DNA of 63,058 nt from Gemmatimonadota bacterium. GTDB lineage: Bacteria > Gemmatimonadota > Gemmatimonadetes > Gemmatimonadales > Gemmatimonadaceae. The translations under genes were made by a program, and so were the position numbers. Under the pieces are notes generated by a model. The model searched no databases, was not told the origin of the DNA, and was given only the letters and a program-made list of their open reading frames with translations. The stretch is taken from NCBI GenBank assembly GCA_023249375.1, contig JAHFCT010000019.1, positions 1-63,058 of the forward strand, written 5' to 3'. Shown here piece by piece: positions 43,279 through 50,920 of this stretch (positions within the stretch are counted from its first letter, which is position 1; each line of letters opens with the position of its first letter).

Positions 43279-43314
43279 GATGGTGGATGGGAGATGGTAG
43301 ATGGCAGACGATGG
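43279..43314. repeat. Heptamer array (GATGGNN), family 2, site E
   Basis: Four tandem heptamers GATGGTG, GATGGGA, GATGGTA, GATGGCA, then GACGATGG. It starts 10 bp upstream of the TTG start of rnz. The sense strand reads as pyrimidine-rich CCATCTACCATC. A related array is at 44326-44370. Confidence 0.8.
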
Positions 43315-43349
43315 AAAATAATCTCGCATTATGGCGACGCGTGTGGCGA

Positions 43350-44318
43350 TCAGGTCGCCGCGGCGAGAATGCCCTGCAGGCGCTGCTCGTCGATGTTGCC
43401 GCCGCTGATGATCGCGGCAATCGGCGGCACGAGGTGGCGCAGGCGCCCCGTGCGCAGCGCGGCGACGCACACGGCACCCGAGCCTTCGGCGCGAATGCCC
43501 TCGGCCAGCCACAGCCAGGCGATGGCGCTAGCGATTTCCTCCTCGGTCACGGTCATGATCGATTCCAGCGTCGCCTGGCCGATGGCCAGCGCGTCGTCGT
43601 CGACTTGCCCGGCAAGACCGTCGGCGAGGGTTGGCAGGTTCTCGATCTCGATGACGCGGCCGGCCTCGAGTGCGCGCGACATCGCGTCGGTGCGCTCACT
43701 CTGTACGCCGATGAGTCGCACGTGCGGCGCCTCGCTCAGCAGGAAGGCGCCGACTCCTCCGAGCAATCCGCCCCCTCCCACGCACACGAGCATCGACTGC
43801 AGGTCGGGCAGCTCCTCGAGCACCTCGACGGCGACCGTCCCTTGCCCGGCGAGCAGCGGCACGCCGAGGCACGGATGCACGAAGGTGGCACCCGTTTCCC
43901 CGGCGAACGCGCGTGCTCGCACCATCGCATCGTCGTAGTCGACGGCGTCATCGATCACCCGAGCGCCGCGGCGGGCGATCCCTTCCTTCTTCACGGCCGG
44001 CGCGTTGCGCGGCACGAAGATCGTGGCTGAGACGCCCAGCCGCTGCGCCGCCTCGGCCACGCCGAGCCCGTGATTACCGGCGCTCGACGCGACGATGCCA
44101 CGGGCGCGCTCGCCGGCGGAGAGCAGCGAGACCGCGTTGAACCCGCCGCGCAGGTTGAACGAGCCGGTGAGCTGCTCGGACTCGATCTTCAGGTAGACAT
44201 CACCACCCGCGAGCGCGGAGAGCGCTGTCGACTTGCGCAGCGGCGTACGCACGGCGACGCCCTGAATGCGGCCGGCGGCCTCGCGGATTTCGGTGGCGGA
44301 GGGGAGGAGACGGGGCAA
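43350..44318 (-). CDS. PLP-dependent threonine/serine dehydratase family enzyme
   Basis: About 322 aa. Fold-type II PLP enzyme: the Schiff-base Lys is in the conserved neighbourhood S-F-N-L-R-G-G (R where K is usual, see findings) after Y-L-K-I-E-S-E-Q-L-T-G. The S-S-A-G-N-H-G asparagine loop, the phosphate cup V-G-G-G-G-L-L-G-G and the C-terminal E-G-S-G-A follow. Start assigned to TTG 44318, giving the usual length; a longer frame to a GTG at 44414 would translate the heptamer array. Convergent with nothing and next to photolyase. Confidence 0.82.
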   Translation of the reverse strand: MPRLLPSATEIREAAGRIQGVAVRTPLRKSTALSALAGGDVYLKIESEQLTGSFNLRGGFNAVSLLSAGERARGIVASSAGNHGLGVAEAAQRLGVSATIFVPRNAPAVKKEGIARRGARVIDDAVDYDDAMVRARAFAGETGATFVHPCLGVPLLAGQGTVAVEVLEELPDLQSMLVCVGGGGLLGGVGAFLLSEAPHVRLIGVQSERTDAMSRALEAGRVIEIENLPTLADGLAGQVDDDALAIGQATLESIMTVTEEEIASAIAWLWLAEGIRAEGSGAVCVAALRTGRLRHLVPPIAAIISGGNIDEQRLQGILAAAT

Positions 44319-44325
44319 GGTGATG

Positions 44326-44370
44326 CAGACGGTAGATGGTAGACGATAGATGGTAGATGCTGGAAGATGG
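44326..44370. repeat. Heptamer array (GTAGATG), family 2, site F
   Basis: Tandem seven-base units GTAGATG, GTAGACG, ATAGATG, GTAGATG followed by CTGGAAGATGG. It lies directly 5' of the proposed TTG start (44318) of the dehydratase, in the same position and orientation as site E at rnz, about 1.05 kb away. Confidence 0.8.
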
Positions 44371-44386
44371 AATACGGCCGTCGCCG

Positions 44387-45844
44387 TTACAACGCCAGCA
44401 CCTCGCCATTCCACCGTCGCTCGTACCCAGCCGCATCAAATTTCTTATACGCGCGCTCCAGCGACATCGACCTGATGGTTCCCCATACCGGACGTTCGCC
44501 CCACGGGCGGTCGAACTTGCCGAAGCACCACTGAATGCCGCCGTAGCTCGACGGGTCGCGGCCATCGAGCGCCCACTTGTCGTTCAATTGGATGAGATGC
44601 CGCATCGCCGCGGCGTACGTCGGCGTCCACAGGAGCACCGACTTGCCCCAGTACATCCGCATCACGTTGTGTATTACGCCGGTGGCGAGCAGCTCACGCT
44701 GCGCCGCGTTCCACAGCGGATGATGGGTCTCGGCGCGTTCGAGCTGCTCCACCGTGTACTCCGCTTCACGCCGGTCCCCGGCGTGGGCGGTCATCGTGCG
44801 GTGCACCCAGTCGGGAAGCGCGTCGAGTGCGCGAAAGCGCGCGTTGCGCCGGCAGAAGTTGAGGGAGAGTTCGCGCCAGGTCACCAACTCGTCGAGGAAC
44901 CGTTCGGCGCCGGCTCGTCCCACCGCGGCGATGGCGGCGCGCGCCACGTCGCCCGCGCTCACCTGACCGAAATGCAGGTACGGCGACAGCCGCGACGATC
45001 CGTCGTCATCGACCGGGTTCGCGCGCCGCTCATCGTAGGCCGCAAGGGCGCCGCCGCAAAATCGGCGGATCCGCGCCATCGCGGCGGTGCGTCCGCTCTT
45101 GAGCGCCACGGGCGGCACGCTGTGGTCTATTTCGCAGCGCGCAATCTCCGCGGCGAGGTCGCCGGTGAGGTCCAGCCGCTCCGCTTCGAGTGAGTGCCAG
45201 AGCGCGTCGGGTACCGCGACGCGCGCGGTCGCGTCCGCCACGGGCTCGAGCGCATGCGCGAGATGCGCCATCACCTTGGGTCGCAGCGTGCGCGCGGCGT
45301 ACTCTTCCTTCTCGAACAGCGCTGAGGGGACGATGGCGTACGATTCCACCGCCAAAACGACGCACGCGCATCGCGCGGCGAAGCGTTGCGTACGATCCGC
45401 GATACCCGCCGTGGGATAGTCGTCGGTGACGACCATCGCGGCGCGCGCGGCCAGGCGATCGACGGTGCGGCGGTCGTCGTCCCGGCGCCGGCGCAGCACG
45501 AACTGGTAGTGCAGGCCTCTCTGCTCCGCGCGGCGGGCGAGTTCGCGCGCGTTGTGCAGGATGAACGAGTGGATGCGGTCGCTGGCGTGCTCGTAGGTGG
45601 GATCGAGCCCCTGATGGATGATCACCGGCACGCCAAGCCGGTCGGCCTCACGCACGGCGCACCGCAGGGCCCAGTTGTCCTCGAAACGATGCGTGGCCTG
45701 CATCCAGTACAGCACGTACTCCCCGGCGCCTCGTTCCGCGTGCGTGTTGATGCGGCGAGCGCGCAGCGCGAGCTGGTCACGAACGAACGGCGAGGACAGG
45801 GCGTGCGGCACGGGGGTGAAATATGCTCCAGAGGTTGACTTCAC
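44387..45844 (-). CDS. Deoxyribodipyrimidine photolyase, class II type
   Basis: 485 aa FAD enzyme that repairs cyclobutane pyrimidine dimers with light. The N-terminal Y-V-L-Y-W-M-Q-x-x-x-R-x-E-D-N-W-A-L and C-terminal V-M-R-M-Y-W-G-K, L-N-D-K-W-A-L-D-G-R-D-P-x-x-Y-G-G-I-Q-W and D-R-P-W-G-E-R-P-V-W-G blocks are diagnostic of class II photolyases, rather than the common bacterial class I. GTG start at 45844; an in-frame GTG 11 codons later is possible. The start region overlaps the -35 box of the divergent tRNA promoter. Confidence 0.92.
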   Translation of the reverse strand: MKSTSGAYFTPVPHALSSPFVRDQLALRARRINTHAERGAGEYVLYWMQATHRFEDNWALRCAVREADRLGVPVIIHQGLDPTYEHASDRIHSFILHNARELARRAEQRGLHYQFVLRRRRDDDRRTVDRLAARAAMVVTDDYPTAGIADRTQRFAARCACVVLAVESYAIVPSALFEKEEYAARTLRPKVMAHLAHALEPVADATARVAVPDALWHSLEAERLDLTGDLAAEIARCEIDHSVPPVALKSGRTAAMARIRRFCGGALAAYDERRANPVDDDGSSRLSPYLHFGQVSAGDVARAAIAAVGRAGAERFLDELVTWRELSLNFCRRNARFRALDALPDWVHRTMTAHAGDRREAEYTVEQLERAETHHPLWNAAQRELLATGVIHNVMRMYWGKSVLLWTPTYAAAMRHLIQLNDKWALDGRDPSSYGGIQWCFGKFDRPWGERPVWGTIRSMSLERAYKKFDAAGYERRWNGEVLAL

Positions 45845-45862
45845 CCCAATTCGGACTACAAT
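45835..45862 (+). promoter_or_regulatory. Sigma-70-type promoter of tRNA-Ala
   Basis: TTGACT (45835-45840), a 16-bp spacer and TACAAT (45857-45862) point rightward; expected start near 45869, leaving a ~95-nt leader before the tRNA. The -35 box overlaps the first codons of the divergent photolyase gene. Confidence 0.65.
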
Positions 45863-45963
45863 TCCAAATGTCTGTGGGGCCCCGCCTCTGGTGGGGCCGG
45901 TTCGTTCCCAGACCCGGGTGCGACCGGTTGCGTGCGTAGAGCGTCGCCCTCGTTGGTTTTCTT

Positions 45964-46036
45964 GGGGCTGTAGCTCAGCTGGGAGAGCGCTGCAATCGCA
46001 CTGCAGAGGCCAGGGGTTCGATCCCCCTCAGCTCCA
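45964..46036 (+). tRNA. tRNA-Ala (anticodon CGC)
   Basis: 73 nt. Acceptor GGGGCTG pairs with CAGCTCC. The D arm contains AGCTCAGCTGGGAGAGC, the anticodon stem CTGCA/TGCAG encloses loop ATCGCAC (CGC at 34-36), and the T arm is GGGG-TTCGATC-CCCC-type. Discriminator A at 46036 is followed by CTT, so CCA is not encoded and RNase Z processing is expected. Confidence 0.95.
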
Positions 46037-46117
46037 CTTGAAGTGACAATTGATGTGCCCGCCGCCGTTCGGTAGGACGTAGAGTTCCAATGACGGCGCG
46101 CGAGGCCACTTTATACG

Positions 46118-46146
46118 AAGGCCGCACTTTCGAGTGCGGCCTTTTG
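46118..46146 (+). terminator. Intrinsic terminator downstream of tRNA-Ala
   Basis: AAGGCCGCACT (46118-46128), a TTCG tetraloop and AGTGCGGCCTT (46133-46143), followed by TT-G. It lies 80 bp past the tRNA end and within the longer reading frame of the next gene, arguing for a later start of that gene. Confidence 0.85.
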
Positions 46147-46290
46147 CGTTGCATGGCACGGCCACCCGGCCGGCTGTTGACTCCCTCTCGCTGGAAACCA
46201 AATTGCCGTGGACGGGTGCAATCAGCGGGCCCAAGCCCGGTTCCACCACGGGGCGGCGGCGCGCGCCCACGGTCACCGCAAGGCAGGTAC

Positions 46291-47001
46291 TTGGCCGTTC
46301 CGATTCTCGTTTTTCACAAGATTGATGCGGTGTCGCCGAAGTCCCGCGTGCCGCGCAACTACGTGCGTCCCGGGCAATTCGACGCGCTGCTGGCGTCGCT
46401 CCGCCAATCGGGATACGCCGGCATCGGCTTCGATCAATACCTCGCGTACCGGCGCGGCACGGCGACGCTGCCGAGGAAACCGATCCTCATCACGTTCGAC
46501 GACGGCTATCGCTCAAATGCCGAGATCGCGGCGCCGATTCTTCGCAAACACGGCTTCACGGCCACGATCTTCGTCGTGCCCGGCCTACTTGGCGGCACGA
46601 ACTCGTGGGACGCGGACGAGCCGCAGGAACCACTGATGACCGCCAGCGAGATCCGCGCGCTGCGCGCCGACGGTTTCTTCTTTGGATCGCACACGTACTC
46701 GCACGCGCGGCTGACCGCGCTGCCACCCGACGCGGCGCTACGCGAGCTGCGCAACTCGCGCGAGGCACTCGAGACGCTGCTCGGCGAGCCCGTGCGCACC
46801 ATCTGCTATCCGTGGGCGCAGCACGACGAGCGCGTCCGCGCGCTCGCCCAGCAGGCCGGTTATGCGTGCGGGGTGGGCATTCGCCGCCGTCTCAACCGCG
46901 ATGATACCGACGTGATGGCGCTGCACCGCATTCCGGTGACCCACCTCGACTCGACGTGGCGCGTGCGGTGGGATCTCTTTCGCCTGGGATTCCGCCAGTG
47001 A
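46291..47001 (+). CDS. Polysaccharide deacetylase (NodB homology)
   Basis: About 236 aa. NodB motif 1 is T-F-D-D-G at 68-72, motif 2 S-H-T-Y-S-H, and later C-Y-P-W resembles motif 3, as in metal-dependent polysaccharide deacetylases. Starts at TTG 46291 with an AGGCAGG just upstream; the upstream extension would read through the tRNA terminator. Its stop overlaps the next GTG (GTGA), so it is coupled to the glycosyltransferase, suggesting a joint role in surface or exopolysaccharide formation. No signal peptide is visible. Confidence 0.85.
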   Translation: MAVPILVFHKIDAVSPKSRVPRNYVRPGQFDALLASLRQSGYAGIGFDQYLAYRRGTATLPRKPILITFDDGYRSNAEIAAPILRKHGFTATIFVVPGLLGGTNSWDADEPQEPLMTASEIRALRADGFFFGSHTYSHARLTALPPDAALRELRNSREALETLLGEPVRTICYPWAQHDERVRALAQQAGYACGVGIRRRLNRDDTDVMALHRIPVTHLDSTWRVRWDLFRLGFRQ

Positions 47002-48098
47002 CGCAGGTGCTCGGGATGCGCGTGGCGTACCTCTGCTCGGCGGACTCGTACCGCGGGTCGGCGGTGAGCTTTGAGCACCTTGCGCTCGGCTTGGCGCGAC
47101 ATGGCGGCGTGGCGCGCGTCTTCACCGGACACGAGGTGCTGACCGTCCCGCTGCGCGCATCCGGGGTCGACGTGGTGCAGCTCGACCTGCGTTCCACGAG
47201 CCTGCGCACGGCGATACGGCTGCGTCTTGAGCTCAAGAAGTTTGGCGCCGAGGCGCTGGTGGTTGACCGCCCGCGCGACCTGCGCCTCGGCATGTTGGCG
47301 ACGTACGGTTCGCCCGTGCGGCTCGTCAGCCGTTACAACGCGCACGCCGCGCGTCCGCCGCACGACGCGCTGACGCGGCTGGCGTACCGGTTCGGCGTCA
47401 GTTCCACGATTTTCCTCACCGACGAAATGGCGGAGCGCATTCTGCGGGTCGCCCCGTGGATGGCGCGCGCGGGACACCGCGTCATCGCGGAAGGCGTTGA
47501 TACCGAGGCGTTCCAGCCGGACGCGGCTGCCGCGGCCGCATTCCGTGCACGTCACGGCCTGGGCGACGAGCCGTTTGTGCTGTCGGTGAGCGCCCTGACG
47601 GTTGAGAAGCGCCTCCAGATGATCTTTGATGCGATGTACGAAATGCCCGGTTCGCCTACTCTCGTGATGTGCGGCGAGGGACCGATGCAGGAGAAGCTGG
47701 CGTCGCTCGCTGACGTGCTGGACGTGCGCGTGCGATTTCTCGGGCGGCTGCCGCGCCGGGAACTGCGCGGCGCCTACGGTGCGGCGGGCGTGCTGGCGCA
47801 CGCGTGCGACGTGGAGACGTTCGGTCTCAGCGTGCTCGAGGCGATGTCGTGCGGCTGTCCCGTGGTGGGTGTGCGCGCCGGCGGGCTGCGCGAGGTTGTC
47901 GGCGAAGACGGCGTGGCCGGCGTGCTCGTGGCGCCCGACGCCGCCGAGGACATGGGCCGCGAGATCAGCCGCTTGCTGCGCGACCGCGAACTTGCGGATG
48001 GCATGGGGCGTGCGGCGCGCGCGCGCGCCGTGGAGCGCTTTGCGCTCGACCGCATGCACGAGGAATACGCGCAGGCGGCGCAGGACGCGCGGAGGTAG
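46998..48098 (+). CDS. Glycosyltransferase, GT4-like
   Basis: 366 aa from GTG 46998 (ATG 47016 is an alternative start). GT-B fold: N-terminal Y-L-C-S-A-D-S-Y-R-G-S-A-V-S-F-E-H-L-A, the linker A-E-G-V-D-T-E-A-F, then the donor-sugar half with V-S-A-L-T-V-E-K-R, F-L-G-R-L-P-R-R-E-L, E-T-F-G-L-S-V-L-E-A-M-S-C-G-C-P-V-V-G (E-x7-E motif) and a C-terminal helix. Transfers a sugar from a nucleotide donor to an unknown acceptor. Coupled to the deacetylase. Confidence 0.88.
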   Translation: MTQVLGMRVAYLCSADSYRGSAVSFEHLALGLARHGGVARVFTGHEVLTVPLRASGVDVVQLDLRSTSLRTAIRLRLELKKFGAEALVVDRPRDLRLGMLATYGSPVRLVSRYNAHAARPPHDALTRLAYRFGVSSTIFLTDEMAERILRVAPWMARAGHRVIAEGVDTEAFQPDAAAAAAFRARHGLGDEPFVLSVSALTVEKRLQMIFDAMYEMPGSPTLVMCGEGPMQEKLASLADVLDVRVRFLGRLPRRELRGAYGAAGVLAHACDVETFGLSVLEAMSCGCPVVGVRAGGLREVVGEDGVAGVLVAPDAAEDMGREISRLLRDRELADGMGRAARARAVERFALDRMHEEYAQAAQDARR

Positions 48099-48122
48099 GA
48101 CGCGCGCTACCAGCCCTTGTGG

Positions 48123-48665
48123 CTACCAGCCTTGGCGCGCGCGAAGCCCTGTCACGTGCGCAGTGTGATGCCGGCCGTGCCACGAGTACAGCGCGACGAG
48201 CACGTCGATGGTCATCGTGCGTCCGTGCTCCGGATGCACGACCGTGCGGGCGAAATCGTCATCGGCGAGCGAGCGGAGCAGGACGACCCAGCGCTGATGC
48301 ACGCCGTCGAGAATGCCGAGCGACGGTTCCACCGGCAACGTTCTTGAGTCGGCGAGTTCCGCCCACGCCTTCTCGTCGTAGGGCTTGATGGTGGGATTCT
48401 GCTCGGTGAGGGCGAGCCGCACGCGCGTCACCGCGTTCATGTGCGAGTCGGCGACGTGATGCACGAGCTGGCGCACGGTCCAGCCGTCGGGGCGATACGG
48501 CGTGTCGAGCTGCGCCTCACTCAAGCCGTTCACCGCGGCGCGGAGCTGCGCGGGGAGCGCCTCGATGGCGGCGATGTGCGCGATGCGCTGCTCCTGCGAG
48601 ATGGGAGCCGACGCGTCGAACTTGCCGATGGGATAGCGGAGGTCAGCTGGCATGTCGGCCTTCAT
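48123..48665 (-). CDS. DinB/YfiT-type putative metal-dependent hydrolase or thiol transferase
   Basis: 180 aa, four-helix DinB fold. D-L-R-Y-P-I-G-K-F at the start and L-V-H-H-V-A-D-S-H, then S-W-H-G-R-H-H-T-A-H are the family metal-binding histidines. YfiT/BstA members act as bacillithiol-type transferases; whether this organism has that thiol is unknown. The ATG 48665 directly follows a copy of repeat family 1; an in-frame ATG four codons later is an alternative. No Shine-Dalgarno sequence visible. Confidence 0.86.
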   Translation of the reverse strand: MKADMPADLRYPIGKFDASAPISQEQRIAHIAAIEALPAQLRAAVNGLSEAQLDTPYRPDGWTVRQLVHHVADSHMNAVTRVRLALTEQNPTIKPYDEKAWAELADSRTLPVEPSLGILDGVHQRWVVLLRSLADDDFARTVVHPEHGRTMTIDVLVALYSWHGRHHTAHVTGLRARQGW

Positions 48666-48708
48666 GGTGCAGGGGAAGCGGCACGGTCGGGTGCAGGGGA
48701 ACGGGGGG
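48666..48708. repeat. GC-rich dispersed repeat, family 1 (site D)
   Basis: GGTGCAGGGGAAGCGGCACG and a second, shorter unit fill the 43-bp gap between the DinB start and the stop of the aminotransferase at 48709 exactly. Same core as at 13429, 13586 and 37999, with C for G in AAGCGGC. Confidence 0.75.
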
Positions 48709-50181
48709 TTAGAGCGTGAACCACTCGTGGACCCTGGCCTTCAGCTTGGCGTCGCCATCCTGGTGCGCGTATTCATTGGTGGTGCTCGAGTACACGTAGT
48801 CGCGTGACCACGCCTTCTGGTTCGAGACGCACTCGGCGACGGCGTTGATCGAATGGTCGATGTCGCTCATCGTCGTGCTCGGGTGAAAGCTCAGGCGTAC
48901 CCAGCCGGGCTTGTCGGAGAGGTCGCCCTGGTCGATGCGGTCGGTGATCGACTTGGAGCGTGATGGGTCCACGTGCAGCAGATAGTGGCCGTAGGTGCCG
49001 GCGCAGGAGCATCCGCCGCGCGACTGCACGCCAAAGCGGTCGTTGAGCAGGCGCACGAGGAGGTTGTAGTGCATCCCTTCCACCCAGAATGACAACATCG
49101 CGAGACGGCGGCGCACGCCCTGCGCGAGCACGTGCACGCCGGGAATGGCGGTGAGCTTATCCATCGCGTACGGGGCAATGATGTGCTCGCGCGCCTGCAT
49201 CGCATCGACGGTCATCTCGTCCTTGAGCTGCACGGCGAGCGCGGACTTGATGGCCTGCAAGAATCCCGGCGTGCCGCCATCTTCGCGCGCTTCGATGTCA
49301 TCGAGGAAGGCGTACTGTCCCCACGGGTTGGTCCACGCCACGGTGCCGCCGCCGGCTTCGTCGGGGACGGTGTTTTTGTAGAGCGCGCGATTGAAGACAA
49401 TCACGCCGGCGGAGCCTGGCCCGCCGAGGAACTTGTGAGGTGAGAAGAGCACGGCGTCGAGGGCAGCCTCGGGATCTCCAGCGGGATGCATGTCGATATG
49501 CACGTACGGCGCGGAGGCCGCGAAGTCGATCAGCGCCACGCCGCCGGCGCGATGCATGAGGCGCGCCATCTCGTGATAGGGCGTGAAGATGCCCGTCACG
49601 TTGGAGCACGAGCTGAACGCGCCGATCTTCACCGGCCGGTCGCGATAGGTGTGGAGCTGTTCTTCGAGCGCGTCGAGTGAGACCACACCCTCGGCGTCGG
49701 GCGGCACGACGACCACATCGGCGATCGTCTCGTACCACGAAGTGTGGTTGGAGTGATGCTCGAGGTGGGTGACGAAGACGACCGGGCGTTCGTTCGCTGG
49801 AAGGTTGACGTAGCGCCGGAGGCCTTCGGGGGCCTTGAGGCCGAGTATGCGCTGGAGCTTGTTGACGGCAGCGGTCATGCCGGCGCCGACGGTGAGGATC
49901 AGGTCGTCGCGCGAGGCGTTGATGTGGCGGCGCAGGATGTCGTGGGCTTCGTGGTAGGCGATGGTCATCGCCGAACCCGTGACGGAGGATTCGCTGTGGG
50001 TGTTGCCGACGAATGGGCCGAAGCGCGAGATCAGGCGGTCTTCGATGGGGCGGTAGAGGCGTCCGCTGGCGGTCCAGTCGGCGTAGACGACGCGGTGCTC
50101 GCCGTAGGGCGAGGTAAACCGCTGGTCGTGGCCGATGGTCTGGCGCCGAAAGGGCTCGAAGTGCTGTTCGAGATCGGTCAT
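48709..50181 (-). CDS. Aminotransferase class V-fold PLP enzyme
   Basis: 490 aa. Fold-type I PLP enzyme: F-V-T-H-L-E-H-H-S-N-H, A-L-I-D-F-A-A-S-A-P-Y (PLP Asp) and Schiff-base Lys K250 in F-S-P-H-K-F-L-G-G-P-G-S. G-G-C-S-C-A-G-T-Y-G-H in the C-terminal half could supply a catalytic Cys of the desulfurase kind, but the longer length (490 vs ~400) and extra C-terminal domain mark a distinct branch. Probably monocistronic or upstream of the DinB gene (43-bp gap). Substrate unknown. Confidence 0.85.
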   Translation of the reverse strand: MTDLEQHFEPFRRQTIGHDQRFTSPYGEHRVVYADWTASGRLYRPIEDRLISRFGPFVGNTHSESSVTGSAMTIAYHEAHDILRRHINASRDDLILTVGAGMTAAVNKLQRILGLKAPEGLRRYVNLPANERPVVFVTHLEHHSNHTSWYETIADVVVVPPDAEGVVSLDALEEQLHTYRDRPVKIGAFSSCSNVTGIFTPYHEMARLMHRAGGVALIDFAASAPYVHIDMHPAGDPEAALDAVLFSPHKFLGGPGSAGVIVFNRALYKNTVPDEAGGGTVAWTNPWGQYAFLDDIEAREDGGTPGFLQAIKSALAVQLKDEMTVDAMQAREHIIAPYAMDKLTAIPGVHVLAQGVRRRLAMLSFWVEGMHYNLLVRLLNDRFGVQSRGGCSCAGTYGHYLLHVDPSRSKSITDRIDQGDLSDKPGWVRLSFHPSTTMSDIDHSINAVAECVSNQKAWSRDYVYSSTTNEYAHQDGDAKLKARVHEWFTL

Positions 50182-50279
50182 GAAGGGCTTGGCGTGGGGA
50201 GCTTGATTATAAGGGGCGAGCGCGGGGCGCGGGGACGGAACAGTCCTTCCGCCGCCCGTCCGATACTCCGTGCAAGGGG

Positions 50280-50307
50280 TTGATTGACCCCCCCAGCTGG
50301 GTATAAT
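50280..50307 (+). promoter_or_regulatory. Sigma-70-type promoter of tRNA-Gln
   Basis: TTGATT (50280-50285), 16 bp, TATAAT (50302-50307, perfect -10). Expected start ~50314, about 25 nt before the tRNA. Confidence 0.75.
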
Positions 50308-50338
50308 TCGATTCCCCTGCGATAGCGGGTGGAATTGC

Positions 50339-50411
50339 TGCCCCTTGGTGTAACTGGCAACACGTCTGACTCTGGATCAGAAGAGTCCAGGTTCGAGCCC
50401 TGGAGGGGCAA
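50339..50411 (+). tRNA. tRNA-Gln (anticodon CTG)
   Basis: 73 nt. Acceptor TGCCCCT pairs with AGGGGCA; the anticodon stem TCTGA/TCAGA encloses CTCTGGA (CTG at 34-36); T arm CCAGG-TTCGAGC-CCTGG. Discriminator A at 50411 followed by CTC, so CCA is not encoded. Confidence 0.94.
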
Positions 50412-50414
50412 CTC

Positions 50415-50453
50415 AAAGCGGGTCAACCGGATTGGTTGGCCCGCTTTGCTTTT
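50415..50453 (+). terminator. Intrinsic terminator of tRNA-Gln
   Basis: AAAGCGGG-T-CAACC (50415-50428) pairs with GGTTG-G-CCCGCTTT (50434-50447), followed by GCTTTTC. Confidence 0.85.
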
Positions 50454-50523
50454 CTACAGGGCTACTCCTTCTGACAGCCCCCTGAAGAAACCGGGGCTGC
50501 GTACGCACGAAGCTCCGGCAAGG

Positions 50524-50811
50524 CTACTTCCCCGCGGGCGTCGGCTTGCGACAGTCGTAGCTCGTCAGCAACTGTGTGGCACTGAACCGGTAGCGCGCAA
50601 AGAAGAACGCCTCCTGACCGCGGGCCCGGCAGAATGCGGTGGCCTCGCGAACCACGGCGTCGTTGATGATCTGGGCGTTCATGTGCCGGTACGTCACGCG
50701 GTCGCCCTCCACGCGCACGTCGATGTACGGCTTGTCGGCGACGGAGGTGCGAGGCGCCCTGGTGCAGCCGGCCACGAGACACATCGCGAATGCTCCTACG
50801 AGTCTTTGCAT
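50524..50811 (-). CDS. Small lipoprotein of unknown function
   Basis: 95 aa. Starts MQRLVGAF with a lipobox V-A-G-C; GGGGA precedes the ATG. The mature part has R-M/V-E-G-D-R-V-T-Y-R and F-C-R-A-R-G-Q-E plus a C in S-Y-D-C-R, so one disulphide is possible. No family recognised. A separate unit from the larger secreted protein at 50921. Confidence 0.65.
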   Translation of the reverse strand: MQRLVGAFAMCLVAGCTRAPRTSVADKPYIDVRVEGDRVTYRHMNAQIINDAVVREATAFCRARGQEAFFFARYRFSATQLLTSYDCRKPTPAGK

Positions 50812-50920
50812 CGGCGTTCCCCGGTGAAAGGTCACCCTGCATGCGCTCAGTCCGAAGCAGACTTCAATTGTCATCTCCGGCGTCGGTTGCCCAACGCGAC
50901 ACTCCAGCGACTGCGACCCG

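Noticed and set aside
46090-46290. Longer start of the deacetylase frame
   Set aside because: It would translate through the tRNA terminator at 46118-46146 and adds Pro/Arg-rich residues before the conserved domain.
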